64,000 nt of DNA. Source: Gemmatimonadota bacterium. Lineage in GTDB: Bacteria > Gemmatimonadota > Gemmatimonadetes > Longimicrobiales > Gaopeijiaceae. The position numbers were made by a program, and so were the translations under genes. Location: NCBI GenBank assembly GCA_022560615.1, contig JADFSR010000002.1, positions 62,001 to 126,000 on the forward strand, read 5' to 3'. Below are positions 35,401 through 44,059 of the stretch, one piece after another (the first letter of the stretch is position 1; every line of letters begins with the position of its first letter). The notes below the pieces were generated by a model, which saw only the letters and a program-made list of their open reading frames with translations, was not told where the DNA came from and did not search any database.

Positions 35401-36831
35401 GTGACCGGTTTCACAACGCTCGACGTGGTCGTCCTCGTCGCGTACCTCGTCGGTACGACGGTCTGGGGCGCTTGGCTCGGACGAGGTCAGAAGGGCGGCA
35501 CCGACTACTTCCTCGGTAGTCGCTCGCTTCCGTGGATCGCGGTTATGCTCTCGATCGTCGCCACGGAGACGAGCACGCTCACGTTCTTGAGCGTCCCTGG
35601 CGTGTCGTATGCGGGCAGCCTCGTCTTCCTGCAGCTCACCTTCGGATACCTGGCTGGCCGAATCGCGGTGTCGGCGATCTTCCTGCCGGCCTACTACCGC
35701 GGCGAGCTGTCTACCGCGTACGCGCTGCTCGAGGACCGTTTCGGCCTGGGTGCCCGGCGGGTGACGTCCGCGATTTTCATGGTCACGCGGCTGCTCGCCG
35801 ACTCGGTGCGCCTCTTCGCCACAGCGATCCCGCTGGCGCTGATCACGGGGTGGCCGTACCCGGTCTCGATCGCGGTGATCGGTGTGCTCACCGTCACCTA
35901 CACGTATTTCGGTGGCATCAAGGCAGTCGTCTGGGTCGATGTGGTGCAGATGGGCCTCTACCTGCTCGGGGCCGTGGTCGCGATCATCGCGCTCCAGCTC
36001 GCGCTACCGGACGGCTGGTCGGGCGTCTTCTCGAGCGCCGGCGCGGCCGGGAAGATGCAGGTCGTCGACTTCACGTGGAGCCTCACGACCACGTACACCA
36101 TCTGGGCAGGCGTCATCGGTGGCGCGGTCTTCACGATGGCGTCGCACGGCACCGATCAACTCATCGTGCAGCGACTGCTCACGTGCACCGATCAGCGTGC
36201 CGCGCAGAAAGCGCTCGTCGGCAGCGGCGTAGCGGTCATCTTCCAGTTCCTGCTCTTCTTGATGATCGGACTGGGGCTTTGGGCTTTCTACGGCGGTCGA
36301 GAATTCAGCAGCACGGACGAGATCTTCGCGACGTTCATCGTGCAGCAGTTGCCGCCCGGATTGAGGGGGCTCCTCATCGCCGGGGTCTTCGCTGCCGCGA
36401 TGTCTTCTCTCTCGTCTTCGATCAACTCACTCGCGTCTGCGACGGCGTACGATTTCTGGGCGCCGCTCGTGGGCGCCCGGGACGACGAGTCACGCGTTCT
36501 CAAGGCGGGCAAAGCATTCACCCTGGTGTGGGCGGTACTGTTGATCGGCGGCGCGATCCTGTTCATCCCGTTGTCGGAAGGCACCGCGGCGGTCGAGGTC
36601 GCGCTTGGCATTGCCGCGCTGGTATACGGCGGGCTGCTGGGGGCGTTCGCGCTCGGTTTGTTCACGAAGCGTCCGGGTCAGGGCGCGGCGATCCTGGGGA
36701 TCGTCATCGGCATCGGGACCGTCGTCGTGTTGCGGGATCGCATGGCGTGGCCGTGGTACGTACCGGCCGGGGCGACGGTGACGCTGGTGGTGGGTTCTCT
36801 CGCGGGCCTGTTCCAGAAGCGAGCCGCGTGA
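35401..36831 (+). CDS. Sodium:solute symporter (SSS family)
   Basis: A 476-residue inner-membrane transporter with about 13 hydrophobic helices, beginning LDVVVLVAYLVGTTVWGAWLG and with the family blocks FLGSRSLPWIAVMLSIVATETSTLTFLSVPG, YTYFGGIKAVVWVDVVQMG, FTMASHGTDQLIVQRLL and FAAAMSSLSSSINSLAS. The GTG at 35401 is preceded by GGAAGGGG. Its stop overlaps the kinase start by 4 bases (GTGA). Context predicts a sugar substrate released by NamZ/NagZ, such as GlcNAc or MurNAc, taking the place of the PTS importer MurP of Bacillus. Confidence 0.92.
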   Translation: MTGFTTLDVVVLVAYLVGTTVWGAWLGRGQKGGTDYFLGSRSLPWIAVMLSIVATETSTLTFLSVPGVSYAGSLVFLQLTFGYLAGRIAVSAIFLPAYYRGELSTAYALLEDRFGLGARRVTSAIFMVTRLLADSVRLFATAIPLALITGWPYPVSIAVIGVLTVTYTYFGGIKAVVWVDVVQMGLYLLGAVVAIIALQLALPDGWSGVFSSAGAAGKMQVVDFTWSLTTTYTIWAGVIGGAVFTMASHGTDQLIVQRLLTCTDQRAAQKALVGSGVAVIFQFLLFLMIGLGLWAFYGGREFSSTDEIFATFIVQQLPPGLRGLLIAGVFAAAMSSLSSSINSLASATAYDFWAPLVGARDDESRVLKAGKAFTLVWAVLLIGGAILFIPLSEGTAAVEVALGIAALVYGGLLGAFALGLFTKRPGQGAAILGIVIGIGTVVVLRDRMAWPWYVPAGATVTLVVGSLAGLFQKRAA

Positions 36832-37748
36832 GCCGATTCGTGGTCGGCGTCGATGGGGGCGGCACCAGCATGCGCGCCGTCGTTCTCGACGATACCGGAG
36901 CGGAGATCGCTCGGGCCGAGCGCGAGGGCGCGGTCGTGACCGCCGAAGCTCCGGACGAGGCCGCGTCTGCGGTCGCGGCCGCCGTCCGTGCGGCCGCTGA
37001 GCAGGGGGGGGTCACGCTGCCGGTCCGTGCGCTGTGGGCCGGGCTCGCGGGGGCAGGTGGAGAAGAGGCCCGTGATGCGGTGACCGTGGCGCTCTCCCGG
37101 GTGGGCCTCGCGGAGTCGGTCGAGGTCGGGACCGACGTGGAGGCGGCTTTCCACGACGCTTTCGGCGACGGGCCGGGCGTGATGCTGATCGCGGGCACCG
37201 GCTCGATCGCCTGGGCCCGTGACGAAGGTGGTGTCATGCACCGCGTCGGTGGATGGGGTCAGCACGTCGGGGACGAGGGCAGTGGCTATTGGATGGTCAT
37301 GGAGGCGCTCCGGTGCGTGGCCCGTGCCGAAGACGGTCGGGGTGCCGCGACGCTGCTGCGAGAGTCCGTCTTGGAAAGCCTCGGTTTGCTCGATCCGACC
37401 GAGCTGGTCGCCTGGGTCGCTTCGGCCAGCAAGGGGGAGATCGCCGCGCTGGTCCCCGATGTCGCTCACGCCGCCTCTGCCGGAGACGCCGGCGCTGTAG
37501 AGATCCTCGAACGCGCAGTCGAGATGCTGGCTCGTCACCTCACCACCGTTGTCGAGCGCTCGGGACCGTGGTCGGAGAAGCCTCGTCTCGCGCTTTGGGG
37601 TGGACTGATCTGGGAGGGTGGCCCTTTGCGCGATCCTCTCTTGACGGCAATCGCTGGCCACGACCTCCCCCTCGTCGACGTGGCGCTCGACCCCCCGATG
37701 GGTGCGGCTCGCAGGGCGCTCGAGCTCGCCTTGCCTGATCGGCAGTAA
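36828..37748 (+). CDS. BadF/BadG-type N-acetylhexosamine kinase (NagK/MurK-like)
   Basis: A 306-residue cytosolic sugar kinase of the actin-like ATPase superfamily: phosphate-1 loop VGVDGGGTSMRAVVLDD, phosphate-2 and catalytic Asp region EVGTDVEAAFHDAF, LIAGTGSIAWA, GGWGQHVGDEGSGYW, and C-terminal adenosine site LALWGGLIW. The GTG at 36828 is coupled to the symporter stop. GlcNAc kinases and the clostridial MurNAc/GlcNAc kinase MurK belong to this family, so it should phosphorylate the imported amino sugar. Which of the two it prefers cannot be told. Confidence 0.85.
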   Translation: MSRFVVGVDGGGTSMRAVVLDDTGAEIARAEREGAVVTAEAPDEAASAVAAAVRAAAEQGGVTLPVRALWAGLAGAGGEEARDAVTVALSRVGLAESVEVGTDVEAAFHDAFGDGPGVMLIAGTGSIAWARDEGGVMHRVGGWGQHVGDEGSGYWMVMEALRCVARAEDGRGAATLLRESVLESLGLLDPTELVAWVASASKGEIAALVPDVAHAASAGDAGAVEILERAVEMLARHLTTVVERSGPWSEKPRLALWGGLIWEGGPLRDPLLTAIAGHDLPLVDVALDPPMGAARRALELALPDRQ

Positions 37749-37837
37749 ACGTCATTGCGCAAGAGCCAATCTGACAGACGATCGACGTTGTAACCTCTTG
37801 TCATCGTTCAATTTGGCAGACTTGTCCCCGTATCTTG

Positions 37838-37853
37838 TGGCACGCCAGTTGCA
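37838..37853 (+). promoter_or_regulatory. Sigma-54 (-24/-12) promoter of the hsp20 gene
   Basis: TGGCACGCCAGTTGCA matches the RpoN consensus TGGCACG-N4-TTGCW at every fixed position. The -12 GC is at 37851-37852, so transcription should start near 37864, 29 bp before the hsp20 ATG. A TTGCGCAA palindrome at 37755-37762 is a possible but unproven activator site. Confidence 0.82.
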
Positions 37854-37892
37854 CTCTGGTGGGCGTATGAACCACACACATCAGGAGGCATC

Positions 37893-38342
37893 ATGGCCAT
37901 CACGAAATATAGGTTCCGGTACCCGAGCTACTCCCCTTGGCGTGAACTCGAGGACGTACAGAACCGGATTGCCGGCTTCTTCGACAACCCGTCGGCGAGT
38001 AGGCGGAGCTGGACGCCGTCGGTGAACGTCTCAGAGACCAAGGACGGACTTGCGGTCACCGCCGAGCTGCCCGGGCTCTCGGAGGAGAACCTCTCCATAG
38101 AGCTCGAAGAGAACGTGCTCACCATCTCAGGTGAGAAGACCGAGCAGGTCACGGAGGGCGACGAGGAGCGCCGGTACCACGTCTGGGAGCGCAGCTACGG
38201 TTCGTTCCGCCGCTCCTTCTCGCTGCCGCGGACTATCAGCGGCGACGACATCACGGCGACGTTCGAGAACGGAGTACTGACCATTCTGCTCCCGAAGGCA
38301 CCGGAGGCCAAGGGCCGCACGATCGAGATCGCCAAGAACTAA
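37893..38342 (+). CDS. Small heat-shock protein, Hsp20/alpha-crystallin family
   Basis: A 149-residue ATP-independent chaperone that holds unfolding proteins. The N-terminal arm (YRFRYPSYSPWRELEDVQNRIAGFF) leads into the alpha-crystallin domain (SVNVSETKDGLAVTAELPGLSEENLSIELEENVLTISGEK, YHVWERSYGSFRRSFSLPRTI) and ends ENGVLTILLPKAPEAKGRTIEI with the conserved I-x-I/L tail. AGGAGG lies 7 nt before the ATG. The upstream sigma-54 promoter suggests activator-driven stress control rather than sigma-32 or CIRCE, of which I see no copy. It is monocistronic, followed by a terminator. Confidence 0.95.
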   Translation: MAITKYRFRYPSYSPWRELEDVQNRIAGFFDNPSASRRSWTPSVNVSETKDGLAVTAELPGLSEENLSIELEENVLTISGEKTEQVTEGDEERRYHVWERSYGSFRRSFSLPRTISGDDITATFENGVLTILLPKAPEAKGRTIEIAKN

Positions 38343-38375
38343 GTGGATCTCCGGCAGCACCAGGACGGCGAGCGG

Positions 38376-38416
38376 GTCCGGGCTAAGAGCCCGGGCCCGT
38401 TCGTTTTCCGGGTCCG
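38376..38416 (+). terminator. Rho-independent terminator after hsp20
   Basis: CGGGCT-AAG-AGCCCG, extended by GGT/GCC-type pairs, is followed by TTCGTTTTCC. It lies 35 bp after the hsp20 stop. Confidence 0.65.
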
Positions 38417-38423
38417 ATCGAGG

Positions 38424-38450
38424 GGAGGCCCCCAATAGCAGGGGGCCTCC
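38424..38450. terminator. Perfect GC hairpin between convergent genes
   Basis: GGAGGCCCCC-aatagca-GGGGGCCTCC, a 10-bp perfect stem. It has no T-run but lies between the hsp20 and permease stops, so it may act as a bidirectional barrier. Confidence 0.45.
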
Positions 38451-38466
38451 TGTCGTGGGCGGCGTC

Positions 38467-40878
38467 CTAATCCGCTCTCAGCGTGTCCGCCGGATCGAAG
38501 CGGGTAGCCCTCATGGCCGGAACGAGATTTGCGACGAGCGCCACGCCGGCGAGCACCAGCGGCACGCCGATGAACGTCAACGGATCCGTGGCGCTCATGC
38601 CGAATACGAGGTTACCGAGCAGTCGGCTGATCGCGAACGCTGCGAGGAGACCGACGCCGATGCCGACTGCGAGCATGCGGGCACCCTCGGAGACGACCAT
38701 CCACCGTACGGTGCCGACCTCCGCGCCGAGCGCCAGGCGTAGACCGATTTCCTTTCGGCGCTGCGAGACGGAGTAGGCCATGACCCCGTAGATGCCGATC
38801 GCGGCCATGAAGAGTGCGAATACCGCGAAGGTCACGAAGAGCGTAAGTAGCGCGAAGTTGCCCGATGCGCTCAAGTATTGGGCGCGCACCATCGTCTGGA
38901 TGGCGTCGATCGGCTGATTCGGATCGACCGTCCAGATCGCGTCCCGAATGGGGCCGGCCAAGCGGGCCCGGTCCGCAGTGGTGCGCGTGACCAGGTACAT
39001 CGAGCTGCGGGCGTCCTGAGTATGCGGCACGTAGATGTCCGGAGATCCCCGGTCGGTGTCACGGGTCCCGCGTACGTCGCTGGCGACGCCGACGACCTGT
39101 AGCCAGTCTTCGGCACCGACGATCTGGAAACGACGCCCGACTGGATCCTGGTCGAGCCAATATCTGTCCGCGATCGCCTTGCTGAGAATGGCGACCTTCA
39201 GGGACGACGCGTCATCAGCCTGCGTGAACGCTCGACCCTGAACAATGGGTAGCCCGATGAGGCCGAAATACCCCTGGGAAACCGTGACGAAGAGTGCTGT
39301 GGCGGCAGCGCGCCCCTCGACCTCCTCGCGCCCTTCGATGGTCAGTGAGCGGCGTGCGCCAAAACCCGCGGCAGGAATGACGCTGGTCATCTCGACCGTG
39401 CCGATGCCCGGAACACCGCTCATTTCCTCGCGGGCCTGAGCGAAGAACCGCAGCCGCGACTCCGGTTCCTCGTAACTGTTCTGCGGCAGGTCGAGCTGAA
39501 CCGTGAGCAGACCGTCGGCGACGAAGCCGAGCGGACGCGTCTGCAGGTTGATCACCGAACGGGTGAGTAACGTGGCCACGATCATCAGTGTGAGCGCCAA
39601 CGAGACTTGTGCCGTCACGAGCGCGCTGCGCGCGCGCTTGCCCGAGCGTCCACCACCGGCGGAGCGCCCATCGCGCAGCGCGCCGGATGGCCCCGAGGCG
39701 GACGCGCGCAGCGCCGGGAAGAGTCCGAAAGCGAGGGGCGCCACGAGCGACACGAGAAGCGTAAAGGCGAGTACCTTGCCATCGAACTCGGCCATGAGAA
39801 AGATCTCTTGCGTGCCTGCCGAGATCCAAACCAGGGTCTTGTTCAGCGCATACGCGAAGCCGAGCCCGAGGCCTGCGGCAGCGAGAGAAATGACCAGGCT
39901 CTCGGTCAGAAGCTGACGGATCAGCCTCGTCCGCCCCGCTCCCAGCGCCGACCGGACCGCGATCTCCCGAGCCCGCGTGGTAGCCCGAGCGAGCAGCATG
40001 TTGGCCACGTTCGCGCAGGCGATCAGGATCACCATGCCTACCGTCAACTGCAGCAGGAGTAAGATCAGACGGCCGTCCTCGTCGATCAGGGATTCCATGA
40101 CCGGAGCCGACCACAGGCCCCATCCCCGATTCTGAGCCGGAAACTCGTCGGCGAGATCCATCCCGATCTGACGCACTTCCTCGGTGGCCATCTCCTGCGT
40201 CACGCCCGGCGCGAGCCGCCCCGATACGAAGAGGTAGCGACGGGCGCGATCGGGATCCCCGCGGTTGAGTATCAAGGGCGTGATGACCTGAGCAGTGGCG
40301 AACGATGCGAACTCGAGCTTGGGATGGGTCACCCCGACGATCGTGCGCTCCTGCCCGTCGAGGCTGATCGTCTCACCGATGACGTCGGGACGGCCGCCGT
40401 ACTGGTCTTGCCAGAACCCGTGCGAGAGCATCGCCACGGGCTCGGCTCCCCTTTGATCTTCTCCCTCGGCGAAGCTACGCCCCAGAACGGGTGGCAGCTT
40501 CCATGTCTCGGTCAGTCCAGCCGTGAACCGCAGACCCGTGACGCGGATCGGCTGGTCCAGACCGGTGAGTACCCACTGGCCCTCGGTCAAAGCCGACAGA
40601 GACTCGAAGCTGCGCGACCGCTCGACGAGGTCCATGTAGTCCGCGGGCGACACGCTGCCCTGGTCGATCTCGAGCTCGGGATTGACGCCTCGGACGAGCG
40701 CGACCGTCTCCGACTCCCGCATGGGCAGGTCCGCGAAGATGATCACGCTCACCAGGCTGAAGATCGAGGTGTTCACGCCGATCGCGAGCGCGAGCGTCAC
40801 TGTGGATACGACCGCGAAGGCGGGGCTCTTCCAGAGCGAGCGAAGGCCGTAGCGGAGGTCCTGGATCATGGTCTCCAT
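38467..40878 (-). CDS. MacB/FtsX-type ABC permease (duplicated core)
   Basis: An 803-residue inner-membrane protein. It starts METMIQDLRYGLRSLWKSPAFAVVSTVTLALAIGVNTSIFSLV, the standard first helix. Residues 55-265 are a MacB periplasmic core (LGRSFAEGEDQRGAEPVAMLSHGFWQ), then FtsX helices (LLLLLQLTVGMVILIACANVANMLLARA). The second core has ILSKAIADRYWLDQDPVGRRF, and terminal helices end LVPAMRATRFDPADTLRAD. No ATP-binding partner gene or PadR is alongside. Substrate unknown. It lies alone between hsp20 (convergent) and the inositol phosphatase gene. Confidence 0.9.
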   Translation of the reverse strand: METMIQDLRYGLRSLWKSPAFAVVSTVTLALAIGVNTSIFSLVSVIIFADLPMRESETVALVRGVNPELEIDQGSVSPADYMDLVERSRSFESLSALTEGQWVLTGLDQPIRVTGLRFTAGLTETWKLPPVLGRSFAEGEDQRGAEPVAMLSHGFWQDQYGGRPDVIGETISLDGQERTIVGVTHPKLEFASFATAQVITPLILNRGDPDRARRYLFVSGRLAPGVTQEMATEEVRQIGMDLADEFPAQNRGWGLWSAPVMESLIDEDGRLILLLLQLTVGMVILIACANVANMLLARATTRAREIAVRSALGAGRTRLIRQLLTESLVISLAAAGLGLGFAYALNKTLVWISAGTQEIFLMAEFDGKVLAFTLLVSLVAPLAFGLFPALRASASGPSGALRDGRSAGGGRSGKRARSALVTAQVSLALTLMIVATLLTRSVINLQTRPLGFVADGLLTVQLDLPQNSYEEPESRLRFFAQAREEMSGVPGIGTVEMTSVIPAAGFGARRSLTIEGREEVEGRAAATALFVTVSQGYFGLIGLPIVQGRAFTQADDASSLKVAILSKAIADRYWLDQDPVGRRFQIVGAEDWLQVVGVASDVRGTRDTDRGSPDIYVPHTQDARSSMYLVTRTTADRARLAGPIRDAIWTVDPNQPIDAIQTMVRAQYLSASGNFALLTLFVTFAVFALFMAAIGIYGVMAYSVSQRRKEIGLRLALGAEVGTVRWMVVSEGARMLAVGIGVGLLAAFAISRLLGNLVFGMSATDPLTFIGVPLVLAGVALVANLVPAMRATRFDPADTLRAD

Positions 40879-41055
40879 CGACGTTCCGAGTTCGGGTCTG
40901 TCGTCGTTGCGGGTCTGGTAGCGGTACTGCGACGGCAGCGGCAGGCCGAGCAGGAGCTCAGCGGAGCGGGGTGGGCGAGGGCGAGCGCGTTCCGGGAGCG
41001 GTACAGCGCGACCGCGCCGGCATGCTCGGTCCTACGTGGAGGTCCGGGGGGAGTT

Positions 41056-41865
41056 TCAGAGGAGGGAGCGCAGCTCGTCCAGTAACTCCACGGAGTTCGC
41101 CCCGGTCACCGGGCCCGGCGCGAAATCCAGCGCGCTCCCGTCGGGGCGAGCGAGCACCCCGCCCGCCTCCTGGACGAGTACGATTCCGGCCGCGAAGTCC
41201 CAGGGCATGAGGATTTTTTCCCAGAACGCGTCGAGCGAGCCCTGAGCCAGGTAGGCGAGGTCGAGCGCGGCGGAGCCGCCTCGACGCACCCCCGACACCG
41301 TGCGCAACACGCGATCGAACTCCCCGAGGTACTCCGGGAGCATGTCGAGCACCTTGAACGGGAAGCCCGTGCCGACCATCGCCCGCGAGAGGGGGCTCAC
41401 CGAGGACACTCGGATGCGACGACCGCCCTTGAACGCACCCAAGCCCTCAGCCGCCCACCACCGCTCCCCTGTCGACCCGCTCGTCACCGCCCCGGCCACG
41501 GCCCGCCCGTCCACCGCGACGGCCACGGAAGCGCAATACTGAGGATGAGAGTGCAGGAAATTCGCCGTCCCGTCCAATGGGTCGACGATCCAGAGTGGGC
41601 GACCGTCCCAGCGTGCGAGCTGATCTTCGACCGTCTCGTCGCCCTCCTCCGCAAGCACGACATGGTCCGGATGACTGCGCTCGATCACCGCGAGCGCGGC
41701 TTCCTGGGCATCTAGGTCGGTCTTCGAGACGTAGTCGGCTCTCGCCTTCTCTCTCGCATCACCGAGCCCAACTTTGCCCGCGTCACGGCGGTGGATCGAG
41801 ACGGCCGCCTCGGCCGCCTCGCGCGCAGTCTGGAGAAGTGCGTGCAGCCGGCGCTCAACCCCCAC
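41056..41865 (-). CDS. Inositol monophosphatase family protein
   Basis: A 269-residue Mg-dependent phosphatase. Metal site: EEGDE near residue 72, the signature IVDPLDGTANFLH, and the second signature MPWDFAAGIVLVQEAGG. I prefer the GTG at 41865, which starts at the conserved helix (VERRLHALLQTAREAAEAA) and overlaps the upstream gene by 11 bp; the longer frame to 41958 is non-conserved. Possible substrates are inositol-1-phosphate, histidinol phosphate or 3'-phosphoadenosine phosphate. Confidence 0.9.
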   Translation of the reverse strand: MGVERRLHALLQTAREAAEAAVSIHRRDAGKVGLGDAREKARADYVSKTDLDAQEAALAVIERSHPDHVVLAEEGDETVEDQLARWDGRPLWIVDPLDGTANFLHSHPQYCASVAVAVDGRAVAGAVTSGSTGERWWAAEGLGAFKGGRRIRVSSVSPLSRAMVGTGFPFKVLDMLPEYLGEFDRVLRTVSGVRRGGSAALDLAYLAQGSLDAFWEKILMPWDFAAGIVLVQEAGGVLARPDGSALDFAPGPVTGANSVELLDELRSLL

Positions 41866-42913
41866 GTTTGGTCCAGATCCCGACCATGCAGAACGACGAC
41901 GTTGCGTAGTCCACCGGAATACTGCTCGCGCTCGGGAAGACCTCGATGACTTCAACATCGATCGTGCTCATCGCGAGGAACTCGGACAGATCGCCGCCTG
42001 AGCGCACCATGCGGATGCCGTCGACCCAGATCTCAGGCGCACATCCTGCTTGGAGGTTTGTCGAGCCACGACGGAAGCTGAGCCTCCAGCTGGAGGCGCC
42101 TGAGCCCGTCACTCGCGTGCTAGGAAGCCCCTGGAGCATGTGTGCCACCGGACCGTTGCCGCGCCGTCGGAAATCGTGCGTGGTCAGAAAAATACCCCCA
42201 AGGCCCCGCTCCATGCGCTCGAAGACCGGCTCGAGTTTTCTCGCCACCGCACGGGACCGAACCGTGACCTCGATGCCGTCGAGCGTGATCGCCTCTACCT
42301 CGATGGGGATCCGTGCGTCGTATGCACTGCCGGGCTCGGCCTCGAGCGCCCAGGTTCGTCCGGCGTAAGCGAGGTGCTCCACCCGCATCCGTTGGAGACC
42401 GGGCTGCACGTCACCGAGAACGAAACGGCCGTCCCAGCGCGTGAGCACGGTCTTTCCACTGCCGACCAGCGTGACTGAGGCTCCTTCCACGGGATCGTTC
42501 GTGCCCGAGACCACCACGCGGCCGCGAAGGTGCGCGATGCGCTCATCGCCGAGCGTTTCGGACTCCGACGTCGTGCCCATCGCCCGCATCGCGATCGTCA
42601 CGCTGACCCTTGCCAACGCGATTGGGCCGACCTCGATGACCTGAGGTGCCGAGCCGTATCCGGTGCGCTCTGCGACGATCACATACCGCTCTGGGCCGTT
42701 CGCCTGGAAAGCGAAACGGCCGAGGAAGTCGGTGGTGACCGTATCGATCGGTTCGAGAGTCCTGCTCAGGAGTCGAACCAGGACCCCTTCTAACGGCGCG
42801 CTACTCTCCTCACCGAACACGAATCCGCGGACGTTTTGCGCATCCGCGGACGCTGAGGCGAGCAGCGAGCTCACGATCACAAGAACGGTGGCGGATAGGC
42901 GTGACCTGTTCAT
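41855..42913 (-). CDS. Secreted carboxypeptidase-regulatory-like / TonB-plug-like protein
   Basis: A 352-residue exported protein (ATG 42913; signal LSATVLVIVSSLLASASADAQ). Two CarboxypepD_reg-like beta-sandwich domains follow: VRGFVFGEESSAPLEGVLVRLLSR...GRFAFQ and LRGRVVVSGTNDPVEGASVTLVGSG...GRFVLGDVQPG. The C-terminal third (GNGPVAHMLQGLPSTRVTGSG, CAPEIWVDGIRM, VEVIEVFPSASSIPVDY) resembles the plug domain of TonB-dependent receptors, with no barrel after it. It may be a stand-alone plug-like surface protein, a type frequent in Gemmatimonadota. Confidence 0.75.
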   Translation of the reverse strand: MNRSRLSATVLVIVSSLLASASADAQNVRGFVFGEESSAPLEGVLVRLLSRTLEPIDTVTTDFLGRFAFQANGPERYVIVAERTGYGSAPQVIEVGPIALARVSVTIAMRAMGTTSESETLGDERIAHLRGRVVVSGTNDPVEGASVTLVGSGKTVLTRWDGRFVLGDVQPGLQRMRVEHLAYAGRTWALEAEPGSAYDARIPIEVEAITLDGIEVTVRSRAVARKLEPVFERMERGLGGIFLTTHDFRRRGNGPVAHMLQGLPSTRVTGSGASSWRLSFRRGSTNLQAGCAPEIWVDGIRMVRSGGDLSEFLAMSTIDVEVIEVFPSASSIPVDYATSSFCMVGIWTKRGG

Positions 42914-42982
42914 GCCAGTTAAGTTAGCGAGCCCGTTCGCCTGCGAAAACGTACGAATCCGCAAACTTCCATTCGGCCTCTC

Positions 42983-44002
42983 ATGAGTGACACCTCAAGC
43001 AAGGGTACGAGGAAGCGCATCTTCAGCGGTATGCAGCCCACTGGAGAGGCTCATCTGGGCAACTATCTTGGCGCGCTCCGCCGCTGGGTGGGCATGCAGG
43101 ATGACTACGACTGCATCTGGTGCATCGTCGACGAGCACGCGATCACCGCGGGCGGCGACCCCGCATCGATGCCTGCGATGGTTTTCGATCTCGCGGTCTC
43201 TTACCTCGCCGTCGGGCTCGACCCTGAAAAGGCGATCATCTTCGTTCAGTCCGACGTGCCCGAGCACACCGAGCTGGCATGGCTCCTGAACGCGGTCACG
43301 CCCGTTGGCGACCTCGAGCGCATGACTCAGTACAAGGACAAGTCACAGAACCTGGAGTCGATTCCTGCCGGGATTCTGAACTACCCGATCCTGCAGGCAG
43401 CGGATATCCTCCTGTACAAGGCGGATGGTGTGCCGGTGGGTGCGGACCAGAAGCAGCACCTAGAGCTGACCCGCGAGATCGCGAGGAAGTTCAACGCTGC
43501 GTACGGCGACACTTTCCCGGTGACTGAACCGCTCATCGGTGAAGACGTCGGCCGTATACTCGGGCTCGACGGCAAGACGAAGATGAGCAAGTCGCTCAAC
43601 AACACCGTGCCGGTCCTCTCCGAGCCTGACGACGTGTGGGCGCGCGTGCGCACCGCGGTCACCGATCCCCAGCGAGTCCGACGGGACGACCCCGGACGTC
43701 CGGAGGTCTGTAACGTTTACTCGTTGCACGCCTTCTTCACGGACGATGCGACGCGGGCGGACATCGAGACTCAATGCCGCGCAGCCACCATCGGGTGCGT
43801 GGACTGCAAGCGCATCCTCTCCGACAACATCGCCGACGCCTTCGCACCTTACCGTGAGCGCGCGAAGCAGTACTTGGAGAATCCGGACCGGGTGCGCCGT
43901 GTCCTCGACGAGGGAGCACAAAAGGCCCGCGCGATCGCCCGCGAAACGCTCGCGGAGGCGAAGCAAAGAATGGGCCTGAACTGGCGGGAGGCGCTGAGGT
44001 AG
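42983..44002 (+). CDS. trpS: Tryptophan--tRNA ligase
   Basis: A 339-residue class I synthetase charging tRNA-Trp. The HIGH-like motif is GEAHLGNYLG (residues 21-30) and the KMSKS loop is exact at 200-204 (GKTKMSKSLNN). Other family blocks are FSGMQPTG, IVDEHAIT, NYPILQAADILLY and GADQKQHLELTR. Length is normal. Divergent from the plug-like gene; followed by pilT after 57 bp. Confidence 0.97.
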   Translation: MSDTSSKGTRKRIFSGMQPTGEAHLGNYLGALRRWVGMQDDYDCIWCIVDEHAITAGGDPASMPAMVFDLAVSYLAVGLDPEKAIIFVQSDVPEHTELAWLLNAVTPVGDLERMTQYKDKSQNLESIPAGILNYPILQAADILLYKADGVPVGADQKQHLELTREIARKFNAAYGDTFPVTEPLIGEDVGRILGLDGKTKMSKSLNNTVPVLSEPDDVWARVRTAVTDPQRVRRDDPGRPEVCNVYSLHAFFTDDATRADIETQCRAATIGCVDCKRILSDNIADAFAPYRERAKQYLENPDRVRRVLDEGAQKARAIARETLAEAKQRMGLNWREALR

Positions 44003-44009
44003 TCTGCCC

Positions 44010-44025
44010 ATTATCTTGCGATAAT
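44010..44025. repeat. Inverted repeat between trpS and pilT
   Basis: ATTATC-TTGC-GATAAT, 6-bp perfect arms in an AT-rich spot 35 bp before the pilT ATG. It could be an operator overlapping a pilT promoter. It shares ATTATC with the PadR iterons, probably by chance. Confidence 0.4.
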
Positions 44026-44059
44026 CACCAAGGAAAGTTCGAGGTCCTGGAGGCGCTTC

